Of a DNA stretch of 64,000 bases, positions 9,348 to 17,268 are shown in pieces; the first letter of the stretch is position 1, and each line of letters starts with the position of its first letter. Made by a program: the position numbers and the translations under genes. The stretch is taken from positions 1 to 64,000 of the forward strand of contig CAJFEE010000007.1 of assembly GCA_904373265.1 (NCBI GenBank), written 5' to 3'. The notes below the pieces were generated by a model. The model had not been told where the DNA came from, searched no databases, and saw only the letters and a list, made by a program, of their open reading frames with translations. Source of the stretch: Candidatus Harrysmithiimonas galli. Its GTDB lineage: Bacteria > Bacillota > Bacilli > CAJFEE01.

Positions 9348-10325
9348 ATGGATACCGGTACACATCTTGTGATGGGTGTCACACTTGGCGGGCTTGCCTC
9401 TATCGATCCTATTGTAGCCGCCAATCCAGAGCTATCCGAAACGGTCTTTTGGACCTGTGTCATCGCATCACAGATCCCAGATATTGACACACTTTTAAAA
9501 TCACGTGGAAATGCCACTTATATAAGAAATCATCGTGGTTATACCCATTCTGTATACGCGCAAGTGTTGTGGCCAACAGTTATTACTGCTCTTGCTGTCT
9601 TGTTGGTAGGTTCGATGTATTGGTTTCATATCTGGCTTTGGGCATTTATTGCCATTATGATTCATGTGATTACAGATTCCTTTAATGGATATGGTACACA
9701 GATTTTACGACCGTTTTCAAAAAAATGGGTTGCGATCGGCGCTGTCCATACATTTGATTCTTATGTATTCGCCATCCATTTTTTAGCCATTGTTTGCGGT
9801 GTTTTTTTTCAATTCCACATCAGTATTTTTATTTTTGCTTATTTACTTACTATTTTACATTTTATTCGAAGAACATTTGTTTGTAAAAATATTCGTGCGT
9901 TGATCTTGTCTATTTTTCCAAAAGCAGAGCCCATTATTATCTCAAGCACAATCCGACAAGGTCAATATAAAATCGCTTTTGCCGTCAACGATCTGCTGTA
10001 TGTTGCACGGTATACAAAAGAAGGGCTTCATATTGTTGATAAAATTGAAAAGCGAGACTCATTTATGGAAATTCATGAACAACAAATTAAAGAAGATCCA
10101 AATATTGCTGCCTTTTTGGCATTTTCACCTATTTACCATCATGAAATTATTCAACATAAAGATTATACAGAGATTCGTTTAATGGATTTACGCTATCGCA
10201 ATCACTCGCGTTATACGTTCGTTGCTGTCGCACATATCGATCCGCTGGGAAATATTATTTCTTCCTATACTGGCTGGTTTTTTAATGAAAAAACTTTGCA
10301 AAACAAACTGAACTTAGCGAAATAA
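9348..10325 (+). CDS. yfhP: YfhP-like membrane-bound metal-dependent hydrolase
   Basis: A 325-residue protein of the YfhP/YdjM (DUF457) family. The N-terminal MDTGTHLVMGVTLGGLA with a membrane-embedded metal-binding histidine/aspartate set (IPDIDTLLKSRG, HRGYTHSV, HVITDSFNGYGT) and about four membrane helices precede a soluble C-terminal domain of about 120 residues. In Bacillus subtilis YfhP is about the same length and is reported as a negative regulator of neighbouring genes including sspE; whether that holds here is inference. Start ATG 9348 follows GGAGGGATGAAAA. It is divergent from mutY. Confidence 0.9.
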   Translation: MDTGTHLVMGVTLGGLASIDPIVAANPELSETVFWTCVIASQIPDIDTLLKSRGNATYIRNHRGYTHSVYAQVLWPTVITALAVLLVGSMYWFHIWLWAFIAIMIHVITDSFNGYGTQILRPFSKKWVAIGAVHTFDSYVFAIHFLAIVCGVFFQFHISIFIFAYLLTILHFIRRTFVCKNIRALILSIFPKAEPIIISSTIRQGQYKIAFAVNDLLYVARYTKEGLHIVDKIEKRDSFMEIHEQQIKEDPNIAAFLAFSPIYHHEIIQHKDYTEIRLMDLRYRNHSRYTFVAVAHIDPLGNIISSYTGWFFNEKTLQNKLNLAK

Positions 10326-10687
10326 AAAAATGAAATTTAAAAGACATGTATAACCAAATCGAGCCGATTGTACCATGAAGTTTCTCATCTTTCGCCATAG
10401 TATAGAGACTCATTTTCCTCTTCTTTTTATAGAGAATAAAAAAACAAAGCACAAAGATTGGATAGCAAGTACAATTCTACAAAACCTTTTTTTAAAGATA
10501 CCTGACTATATCTTTACTATGAATTTTCTTAAAATTCGAACCTATAGCCTTTTATTTGGGAAAAAATAACAAGTATTTTTTTTAGAATGTCACATAAGCT
10601 AATATTGTTCTTCCAATACAAGAGCAAGAACATGATGCAAAAAATGAAACAACCCTGTTTTATTTTTCCAATCCGGAGGTGTTTTAA
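10326..10687. other. Intergenic region between yfhP and a small ORF
   Basis: About 360 bp. A 64-codon open frame on the plus strand (10375-10569) lacks a ribosome binding site and has no recognisable features, so I treat it as chance. The last 80 bp should hold the promoter of the small ORF that follows. Confidence 0.4.
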
Positions 10688-10834
10688 ATGGGAACTGCAA
10701 ACAAACGATCGTTTAAAGATCCTTTAAAGAAAAATCACACAAACGGAAAACATAGTGCATCAAAAATAAACGGCGAATCTCAGGAGTCCAAACAAACCCA
10801 GATTATGAAAGCATCTTTAAGGCAGTTCTATTAA
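10688..10834 (+). CDS. Small hydrophilic protein, possibly sporulation-associated
   Basis: A 48-residue lysine- and asparagine-rich protein with an excellent ribosome binding site (CCGGAGGTG, 8 bp before ATG) and a terminator about 100 bp downstream. Its sequence (RSFKDPLKKNHTNGKHSASK, then INGESQESKQTQ) resembles the short Bacillus proteins of the YpzG/small spore protein sort in composition and in an NGE-type motif near the end, but I cannot assign it firmly. The strong translation signal, spore-gene neighbourhood and terminator argue that it is a real gene too short for most gene finders. Confidence 0.6.
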   Translation: MGTANKRSFKDPLKKNHTNGKHSASKINGESQESKQTQIMKASLRQFY

Positions 10835-10928
10835 ACCCGTTCGGTCTTTAAAAATTGCCGCATTTCATTTATGAATGGACTGTTGAAAGTGAATGTCTGC
10901 TTTACACGAATCAGATGCTTTCCCGCCA

Positions 10929-10966
10929 AAAAAATTGAGGTCGGAATTCTCCGATCTCAATTTTTT
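10929..10966 (+). terminator. Intrinsic terminator
   Basis: A 14-bp stem (AAAATTGAGGTCGG with CCGATCTCAATTTT) around AATTCT and followed by six thymines. Adenines on the other side would also let it work on the minus strand, ending transcription of the small HTH gene. Confidence 0.82.
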
Positions 10967-11175
10967 ATGTTAACATAAGTACCCTATCACAAAATCACCA
11001 TTGATTTGATTTGTGAATGCATAAAAGATCTACTTTTTAACCTGTATCATACAGCAAGCCCGATTTTCCCTATTTTAAATTTTAGGACACATAAACCGTT
11101 TTATTTTTCCTTATCCCATACATTTCTTTATCTTTTGTAACAAACCGTTTGCAAATCATTATATCTTCTATACAA
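10967..11175. other. Short intergenic region
   Basis: About 200 bp between the terminator and the HTH gene; nothing recognised. Confidence 0.4.
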
Positions 11176-11406
11176 TCAGTCTTCATCCTTCACATCAATA
11201 TCTTCAGGAATTGGAGTACGCCAATATTCCTCAATCATGGCTCGATATATTTTTAGCTGTTGAAAATAAGTATCAAACTGAGATTGATTGATCATATATT
11301 GCTCTCCATCAAAATGCGCCTTAATTTTCCGTTTGGCAATCAAACATTCAACTTGATTCAGTGGCATTTGAATATATTTTGCAAGCTCTTTTGCTGTTAT
11401 ATACAT
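11176..11406 (-). CDS. Small excisionase-like helix-turn-helix protein
   Basis: A 76-residue protein that opens MYITAKELAKYIQMPLNQ and continues with a recognition-helix-like segment and a short wing (KAHFDGEQYMINQ), the pattern of MerR/excisionase (HTH_17) DNA-binding domains. The C-terminus is acidic. Start ATG 11406 is six bases after GGAGGG; the longer frame extending upstream to 11667 has no ribosome binding site at its start and runs into the padR operator region. It is divergent from padR. Role unknown; no integrase or phage gene lies next to it. Confidence 0.72.
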   Translation of the reverse strand: MYITAKELAKYIQMPLNQVECLIAKRKIKAHFDGEQYMINQSQFDTYFQQLKIYRAMIEEYWRTPIPEDIDVKDED

Positions 11407-11614
11407 GAAAATCCCTCCGTTTATTGGTTTATCAATCCAATAACTAAACCCATTATTTCTAGTGCAGACTATTTTGTCAACAATTCTTTTAAACTGTCTC
11501 AGTATGTAGTGCAAAATTAAGTGAATTCTAATGCCACAACCAAACGAGAAAAATATGATAAAGTCATATATTTGCTGCTTATCCTTTTTTATTTTGTTTA
11601 AATATTTACGTTTT

Positions 11615-11690
11615 ATACTGTGTACTACACAATATAATTTTTTTATGATATACTGTGTGATACACAATATTATTGTGTATCACACAGTAT
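11615..11690 (+). promoter_or_regulatory. Operator array and promoter of the padR operon
   Basis: A perfect 41-bp palindrome lies at 11650-11690: arm ATACTGTGTGATACACAATA, one central T, then its exact reverse complement. A further near-palindromic copy, ATACTGTGTNNTACACAATAT, is at 11615-11635. A -10 like TATACT (11649-11654) and a -35 like TACACA (11626-11631) fall inside these sites. Two to three PadR-dimer operators overlapping the promoter indicate autorepression of the downstream operon; they may also act on the divergent HTH gene. Confidence 0.75.
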
Positions 11691-11719
11691 TAAAACTTCT
11701 TGAATTTTAGGAGGACAGT

Positions 11720-12043
11720 ATGAACACACAATTTAAAAAAGGAGTCATTGAACTTTGTGTACTAAAATTGATTTCCGAAAAAGACATGTACGGATATGAA
11801 GTTGTTCAAGAGCTTGCCAAGTATATTGCAATCGGGGAAAATACCATCTATCCAATTTTACGACGATTGACTAAAGAAGATCACTTTATCACATATACTG
11901 TTGAAAATCCTGGCAGTCCCGTCCGTAAATATTACAAAATTACTGAACAAGGAAAAGGAAGATATATTGATTTGATCCAAGAATGGGATACATTCATAGA
12001 CCAAATCAATCAAATTTTAAAACGAGGTGAAATTCATGGATAA
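11720..12043 (+). CDS. PadR family transcriptional regulator
   Basis: A 107-residue PadR-type repressor. The winged helix spans about residues 8-80 with the family signature FKKGVIELCVLKLISEKDMYGYEVVQEL and the wing in GSPVRKYYKITEQGKGRYIDL, followed by a short C-terminal dimerisation helix (subfamily 2, small form). GGAGGACAGT precedes ATG 11720. It is the first gene of an operon with a DUF1700 and a DUF4097 gene, a very common trio in Firmicutes in which PadR represses its own operon and responds to envelope stress or drugs. Large palindromic operators lie directly upstream. Confidence 0.93.
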   Translation: MNTQFKKGVIELCVLKLISEKDMYGYEVVQELAKYIAIGENTIYPILRRLTKEDHFITYTVENPGSPVRKYYKITEQGKGRYIDLIQEWDTFIDQINQILKRGEIHG

Positions 12044-12593
12044 AGAAACCTTTCTACAACAATTAAAAATGCATCTATCTGTTCTGGATGAAGAAGATAT
12101 TGCAGAAATTATTGAGGAATACAGACTTCTGATTGAAGAAAAACGTTCACTTGGTTTCTCTGAAGAGGAAATTATTCAGAAATTTGGCTCTCCCCAAAAA
12201 ATCGCTGAAGGCTATATTGTCGAGCTGCTTGGTGAAAAAGGGCTAGCAAAAATGCAGGAGAAAAACCAGAAAGATTTGATCTATATCCAAAAAGAAAGCA
12301 ACAAAAACCTTGCCTTATTTATCATCTTACAAATTTTTCATATTTTTGTTCTGATTCCGGCTATACTTGGAGTAATTGGCACATTATTCGGTTTGGGTAT
12401 TGCAGGCATTGCATTACTGTTTAGTGCTGGAACCACCATATTCGCACCGTTTTCAGTTGGGATAAAAGTTTTGGCTGGGCTGTTCATTTTTTCAATCGGG
12501 ATACTTTTGCTTAACTTAACCATCTTTTTATCCATGGCGATTTATAAAATTGCAAAACGATATACTCTATGGAACATCAGTTTAATTCAATAA
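12036..12593 (+). CDS. DUF1700 (HAAS domain) membrane protein
   Basis: A 185-residue protein. The N-terminal HAAS/DUF1700 domain (about residues 1-70; ETFLQQLKMHLSVLDEEDIA, then EEYRLLIEEKRSLGFSEEEI and a GSPQKIAEGYI ending) is followed by two to three membrane helices (about 90-175). ATG 12036 follows GAGGTGAAATTC and overlaps the padR stop by 8 bp, so translation is coupled; an in-frame GTG at 12027 lies in that ribosome binding site. Partner of PadR in envelope-sensing operons; exact function unknown. Confidence 0.88.
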   Translation: MDKETFLQQLKMHLSVLDEEDIAEIIEEYRLLIEEKRSLGFSEEEIIQKFGSPQKIAEGYIVELLGEKGLAKMQEKNQKDLIYIQKESNKNLALFIILQIFHIFVLIPAILGVIGTLFGLGIAGIALLFSAGTTIFAPFSVGIKVLAGLFIFSIGILLLNLTIFLSMAIYKIAKRYTLWNISLIQ

Positions 12594-12603
12594 TAAGGAG
12601 GTA

Positions 12604-12693
12604 TTGCGACTGATCTGTGTTACATCTAACTACATCAAATGGAAAAAAGCGGATGAGCCTAACACAGAGTCGAATCGCTCAAAAAGAAAATGA
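12604..12693 (+). CDS. Possible 29-codon leader ORF coupled to the DUF4097 gene
   Basis: After AAGGAGG there is a TTG start (12604) for a 29-codon frame (MRLICVTSNYIKWKKADEPN, then a basic tail) whose TGA overlaps the ATG of the DUF4097 gene as ATGA. The DUF4097 gene has no ribosome binding site of its own, so it would depend on this upstream translation. An inverted repeat CTGTGTTA/TAACACAG flanks much of the small frame. The peptide has no recognised family; it may be a coupling leader only. Confidence 0.45.
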   Translation: MRLICVTSNYIKWKKADEPNTESNRSKRK

Positions 12694-13517
12694 AAAAATA
12701 TTTGATCTTATCATCCATTATTGCCTTCATTACATCGCTTATATGTGGAAATTTACTGTTTTGGCAGTTCGCAAAAGAAGAATTTGACTTCATGGATTTA
12801 TTTTCAAACTATAGAAACGAAAATACTTTTATCATTGAGAAATATTCTGAAAAGTATACGATTCAATTTGATTTGGACAATGCAGATTTGCAGATTTTGC
12901 CATCTGAAAATGCACAGTTATATGGAAAAGTTTATTATCATAAAAAAGAAAACATCTTTGATATTCAAGAATCAGAGAATACACTTATAATTACTCAAAA
13001 ACCAACCACCGATATACAGTGGACATTTCTAAATATTGGAGAAACTACTGGGAAAGTCATTTTATATGTTCCAGAACAGTTAAAAGGGAACATCATCATC
13101 CATGGGAAAAACGGAGCAGCAGAAATTCACAATATTCATGCCAAAAATCTACATACCACATTAACAAACGGGGCTTGCAGCCTAAAATCTTTAACAGTTA
13201 CAGAAGATATTTCTCTCAAGTCAGTAAATGGTGTGATCGAAACCAAGGAATTATCTGCTAAGACATTAGATATTGAAACTACAAACGGCATTATTGAATG
13301 CCAAGGTAGCTACTCTAATTCAATCAAAATAAAAAGTGTAAATGGTCTACTGGACACGAAAGATCTATATGCCCAAACTGTATCACTACAAACGAAAAAT
13401 GGAGCCATTTCCTTAAAAAATACAAAAGACCCAGACTACGTCATTTCACATTTAATCACCTCGACCAGCTTCGGAAATGTTGAGATTGATGCCAACTATA
13501 AAAAACATACTGAATAA
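12690..13517 (+). CDS. DUF4097 family beta-strand repeat protein
   Basis: A 275-residue protein with an N-terminal membrane anchor (about residues 3-25) and an extracytoplasmic right-handed repeat domain of the DUF4097/YvlB type (about 50-260), with recurring NGxxE/Lxxx(S/T)xNG units such as TLTNGACSLKSL, VNGVIETKEL, TTNGIIECQG and VNGLLDTKDL. It closes the padR operon. Proteins of this family are linked to cell-envelope stress but have no known activity. It has a poor ribosome binding site and appears to be coupled to the short ORF before it. A terminator follows. Confidence 0.85.
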   Translation: MKKYLILSSIIAFITSLICGNLLFWQFAKEEFDFMDLFSNYRNENTFIIEKYSEKYTIQFDLDNADLQILPSENAQLYGKVYYHKKENIFDIQESENTLIITQKPTTDIQWTFLNIGETTGKVILYVPEQLKGNIIIHGKNGAAEIHNIHAKNLHTTLTNGACSLKSLTVTEDISLKSVNGVIETKELSAKTLDIETTNGIIECQGSYSNSIKIKSVNGLLDTKDLYAQTVSLQTKNGAISLKNTKDPDYVISHLITSTSFGNVEIDANYKKHTE

Positions 13518-13525
13518 GAATAAAG

Positions 13526-13570
13526 AACCACCCCAAATATGAATACTCATCTCTTTGGGGCTGGTTTTTA
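13526..13570 (+). terminator. Terminator of the padR operon
   Basis: Stem AACCA-CCCCAAA paired with TTTGGGG-TGGTT (one bulged C), then TTTTTATATTTTT. It begins 9 bp after the DUF4097 stop. Confidence 0.88.
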
Positions 13571-13737
13571 TATTTTTATGCTTAGCACTTTAAAAATGGA
13601 AAAAACAAAAACAACTTTTTAACATCTGATGCACTTTACATAACCTTTTCAAATTTTCCAATACCCGTTTTCTTAGCATTTTCCCTCAAATCTCAGTATA
13701 ATGAAAGAACAGATTATCCAAAGGAAGTGAGCTTGAA

Positions 13738-14574
13738 TTGTCAAGTCTTGTATTGGAAGGAGGAACCTTCCGCCCAATTTTTAGCAGTGGAGTAATGGAT
13801 GCATTACTGGAGTATGATATTCTGTTTCCCTATATTATCGGTGTTTCTGCTGGTATTACTCATGGTGTTTCCTATATTTCAAAACAAAAACGACGAAACT
13901 TAGACATTGCTGAAAAATATCGGAATGATAAACGTTATTTAGGAATCAGAAATCTTTTGAAATGCCGAAGTATTTTCGGACTTGACTTTGTTTTTGATGA
14001 AATTCCCAATCGGTTACATCCGTTTGATATGAATACATATACCGCATATCATGGTCGTATTCTCATCGGTGTAACCAATGCAAAAACCGGACAGGCCGAA
14101 TATATGGATGGAAAAAAACTGGATGACCGATGCTTGATGCTTCGTGCAACCTGTGCCATTCCGATGTTCTTTCCCGCCATTCTGATTGATGGCACACCAT
14201 ATTTTGACGGAGGCATTTGCGATCCCATTCCGATTCGCAAAGCAATACAAGATGGCAATCAAAAACATTTAATTATCCTTACACAAATCAAGGGCTACGA
14301 AAAAACATTAAATAAACAAAATATTTATGCTGCCAAATGGCTTAAGCGAAAATATCCTGCAATGGTTGAGCCTCTTTTAACCCGACATATTTTATACAAT
14401 GAAACAATTGCCTTTTGTGAACAATTGGAAAAAAATGGACAAGCACTGATCATTCGTCCAAGCCAACCCATTCATAGCTTTGAAAAAGATATTATAAAAC
14501 TGAAAGCCGCCTATGATGATGGCTTCCAGCAGACATTGGAAAGAATAGATGAAATTCGGGAAATCATTGAATAA
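13738..14574 (+). CDS. Patatin-like phospholipase
   Basis: A 278-residue patatin-fold serine hydrolase. LVLEGGTFRPIFSSGVMDALL holds the oxyanion-hole glycines, GVSAGI is the GXSXG nucleophile motif, and FDGGICDPIPI carries the catalytic aspartate of the Ser-Asp dyad (DGG). It resembles the YjjU-like bacterial group. No signal peptide, so it acts in the cytoplasm or on the inner membrane face, probably on lipid acyl esters. The start is TTG 13738 behind GGAAGTGAG; the frame begins right at the conserved strand, so no longer start is needed. It is a monocistronic gene. Confidence 0.9.
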   Translation: MSSLVLEGGTFRPIFSSGVMDALLEYDILFPYIIGVSAGITHGVSYISKQKRRNLDIAEKYRNDKRYLGIRNLLKCRSIFGLDFVFDEIPNRLHPFDMNTYTAYHGRILIGVTNAKTGQAEYMDGKKLDDRCLMLRATCAIPMFFPAILIDGTPYFDGGICDPIPIRKAIQDGNQKHLIILTQIKGYEKTLNKQNIYAAKWLKRKYPAMVEPLLTRHILYNETIAFCEQLEKNGQALIIRPSQPIHSFEKDIIKLKAAYDDGFQQTLERIDEIREIIE

Positions 14575-14812
14575 AATCTGTTCTATATATTTAGATGAAA
14601 TCCCGGATTTTCACTCAATAATCATTTACAAAAAAGATGAATTATTATAAATATTTTATTGATTTTATAAAACTGTTTTTTGTAATTTAAGTATATCATC
14701 AAGAATATAATGATTTTCCACATGAAATAACTGCGATTTATTATTTATAAAAGTACAGTTTACAAGGGACTACACAGGATAATAATGGTCTGACAGGAGG
14801 AAAAGCCGCCCG
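14575..14812. other. AT-rich flank of a mobile-element scar
   Basis: About 240 bp of AT-rich sequence after the patatin gene. The base composition rises sharply near 14760, which I take as the left boundary of foreign DNA. No gene seen. Confidence 0.4.
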
Positions 14813-14981
14813 TCAGATTTTCCATGTAATGTTCAAGCTATCACTTGTAGCGACTATGGTGGGAATCATCAAATCCACCACCCGCCGCTTGTCGTCAAAA
14901 GATACAGTGTCCCAAGTATTGATGTAGCTGGAAATCTGGCTGACCTGTTTCGGGCTGATAGCCTCCACAGACCATGCAAAA
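14813..14981 (-). pseudogene. C-terminal stub of a large serine recombinase
   Basis: On the minus strand, about 55 codons read FAWSVEAISPKQVSQISSYI, then DTVSFDDKRRVVDLMIPTIV and SDSLNITWKI before a TGA at 14813-14815. This is the typical end of large serine (resolvase/invertase type) recombinases carried by integrative elements. The catalytic domain is missing, so only the tail remains. The GC content is well above that of the neighbours. Confidence 0.6.
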
Positions 14982-15102
14982 CGCTAATAGCGGAGCAGAA
15001 ACGAGAGCCAGTGTCGATGGACGACGCACTGGAAATGCTTACTGGAAAATTGGGACAGGTTATTCAGATGGACGAGGAAACCACCGATCAATTCTAACAG
15101 TT
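14982..15102 (+). pseudogene. Fragment of an unrecognised mobile-element gene
   Basis: About 36 codons on the plus strand read AEQKREPVSMDDALEMLTGK, then LGQVIQMDEETTDQF and a stop. There is no start codon with a ribosome binding site, and it abuts the recombinase stub in opposite orientation. High GC content. I cannot name the parent gene. Confidence 0.4.
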
Positions 15103-15155
15103 AGCGAAAAAGATAATTGAGCAAATAGGAAATAGGAATTTGTGAGGTATATATT

Positions 15156-15629
15156 ATGGAAATAAAAGAAATCAAAAATAATAAAAAGCAATATCTTTCA
15201 TTATTGCTATTAGCGGATGAACAAGAAGATATGATAGAGCGCTATATAGAAAAAGGAACAATGTATGTGTTAGATGATAATGGTATAAAGAGTGAGTGTA
15301 TTATTACAGATGAAGGAAATGGCATTCTTGAAATTAAGAATATTGCTACGGATCCAGATTATCAAGGGAAAGGATATGGAAAAGCACTGATTGATTTTAT
15401 AACTACAAGATATCAGGGAAAGTACTCTATTTTACAAGTCGGAACAGGCTATAGCCCATTGACAATTCCTTTTTATGAAAAGTGTGGATTTATCTATTCA
15501 CACAAGATTAAAAATTTCTTTACCAATAATTATAATCATCCAATATTTGAATGTGGTATTCAACTGATAGATATGGTTTATTTAAGGAAAAGTTTATGTT
15601 CCCAGAACCATGAATCAAATAAATCCTAA
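15156..15629 (+). CDS. GNAT family N-acetyltransferase
   Basis: A 157-residue GNAT fold protein. The acetyl-CoA binding loop is ATDPDYQGKGYGKALIDF (Q/R-x-x-G-x-G/A), followed by the usual alpha/beta segment and the FYEKCGFIYSH strand near the end. It transfers acetyl from acetyl-CoA to an amine; the substrate is unknown. A GTGAGGT lies eight bases before ATG 15156. It sits inside the GC-rich mobile-element scar but is itself AT-rich, and acetyltransferases of this type are common passengers on such elements. It seems intact. Confidence 0.82.
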   Translation: MEIKEIKNNKKQYLSLLLLADEQEDMIERYIEKGTMYVLDDNGIKSECIITDEGNGILEIKNIATDPDYQGKGYGKALIDFITTRYQGKYSILQVGTGYSPLTIPFYEKCGFIYSHKIKNFFTNNYNHPIFECGIQLIDMVYLRKSLCSQNHESNKS

Positions 15630-16110
15630 GTTGTCAGAAAGATAGCAAAGACAGGCAATCAAGTGTGAAAGCCATTTTAATTTCAAGAAAAGAAACGCTC
15701 CAAAATCAAGAGGACGGCGGTCAAGGCTAGGCGAAAGCCTATTCATTTCAGCTTTGAAGGTTGCTCTCTGTCCTGCTACTTTTCTGGGAGTTGGCCATAA
15801 CTTCGGGACACTTTGTCCACAAGTTGGGGCATGAGACAAGGGTCGGGGCTTTCATATACACGCTGTCTGCTGATGAAAGCAGTCCTGACGCTTCAAATGC
15901 CGTTTTCCTCCCTGGTACAACGCCGACAGAGCATATAACATACTACACTTGGCTTCGCAAAGTCGTGTGCCAAGAGGCAAGCTCCTTTTTGGAAACCCCG
16001 GTCAACGAAATAGGCGGTATGATCCCAAAGAGGGCAGCATACCGCCGTTTGTTGTCAGCAGTCCGTTTCTTGGTCTCTGCGTACAGTTTTCCTTATAAAT
16101 TGACCTAACA
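15630..16110. mobile_element. GC-rich remnant of an integrative element
   Basis: About 480 bp with much higher GC than the surroundings and an abrupt return to AT-rich sequence at about 16110. Open frames on both strands (for example plus 15761-16108) lack ribosome binding sites and recognisable domains. The repeated short words AGGCGAAAGCC and GGGGCATGAGACAAGG are the kind seen around mobilisation regions, but I cannot prove an oriT. Together with the recombinase stub at 14813 it looks like what is left of an integrative conjugative or mobilisable element. Confidence 0.45.
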
Positions 16111-16831
16111 ATCGATGCAAGACTGTTTAAACAGCACCAACTCAATCTAAATTCCATATACATAATATCCACAACTTAGCTTGAAATGGTATATATCTGT
16201 TTGGTTGTGAACAAAATATTCCAATCGACTGATATCGCTTTACATTATACATATTTTGATATCTGCTGGCACAATAAATATCTGGAATATATAGAAAAAC
16301 ATAAAGAATTTGATTTATTTTAATGTCAATCATATCAATGTAGATTCTATATCATGTATTTTTGAAAATATTTAAAACTGCAAAAAATCAATTTAATTAA
16401 TCCACAATTAAAATGCCTACTTTAGGATATAATATAGTAATTTTTGCATAAATATAACTATAATTGTAAATTTTTAAAAACTATAAAAGGAATGTCGTAA
16501 CCAAAAACAAGGCAAAATTTAAAATCATTACTGCTATCCAAAACTTGTAGTAAAATATACAAAAGAGAAGAACACTTTAAAATATATTCCAGACCATAGA
16601 TAAAATAAGCTTCGAATAAAAAATCAGGAGGTTCTGTCACTATTTTTATCATAAAAATATTTTTTAATTTGAATTCTTTTTAACAAACAATATCATCAAA
16701 GAATTTGTAAGATTATAGTTTGGTTTTTGGATACTTGATTTAAATCAAAAATAGTAGATAAAGCCATAGTATCAACTTTGGCTGCAAATAAATTGAAAGA
16801 TATTCTTCTTTTCCTACCTTTAACACTGTAT
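16111..16831. other. AT-rich intergenic region, no gene seen
   Basis: About 700 bp downstream of the legionaminic acid operon. Small open frames on the minus strand have no ribosome binding sites. I see no clear terminator for the operon. Confidence 0.45.
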
Positions 16832-17191
16832 TCAGCGGGAATCTAAGGAAACTTCTTCAATCTTTACCAACAATTGTTCAAACAAAGGCTTAATCTCATA
16901 AGATAGAATATCTCCTATTGCAACCATATCTTTATCTTCCATTGCTTGGAGCAATCCCTTAAACTGCTCCGTGAAAACATGATTTAACGCAGAAAAACTT
17001 TCATATGTATTGGAGATATAAACCAGACCCTTTGTAATATACTCCATGGCATCGACAAAATCCTCCACTGCATCCCAAACAAAGGCTTGTTCATTTTGAT
17101 AACATTTTTCCGAAACAGCATCCAACTGCTGAATCGCACGTTCACTGTAACTCTTGTATGATTGTAATAATTCCTGTAGCTCATCCGTCAT
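16832..17191 (-). CDS. Hypothetical helical protein after the legionaminic acid genes
   Basis: A 119-residue, acidic, all-helical protein (MTDELQELLQSYKSYSERAI at the N-terminus; later FVWDAVEDFVDAMEYITKGL). ATG 17191 follows GGAGGAAATTAAA; the frame extends 12 codons further but without a ribosome binding site. It lies 77 bp after legF on the same strand and ends the operon. Size, helix content and position suggest a flagellar chaperone-like or glycosylation accessory protein, but I recognise no family and this is inference only. Confidence 0.65.
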   Translation of the reverse strand: MTDELQELLQSYKSYSERAIQQLDAVSEKCYQNEQAFVWDAVEDFVDAMEYITKGLVYISNTYESFSALNHVFTEQFKGLLQAMEDKDMVAIGDILSYEIKPLFEQLLVKIEEVSLDSR

Positions 17192-17268
17192 TTTAATTTC
17201 CTCCAACATGTTAAATTTGAACATCATATCTTTCTATTTGATCAGTTATATCATTTCTTATAGTATAG

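Noticed and set aside
15761..16108. 115-codon plus-strand open frame in the GC-rich scar
   Set aside because: No ribosome binding site, no domain, odd composition; high GC lengthens chance frames. Treated as part of the element remnant.
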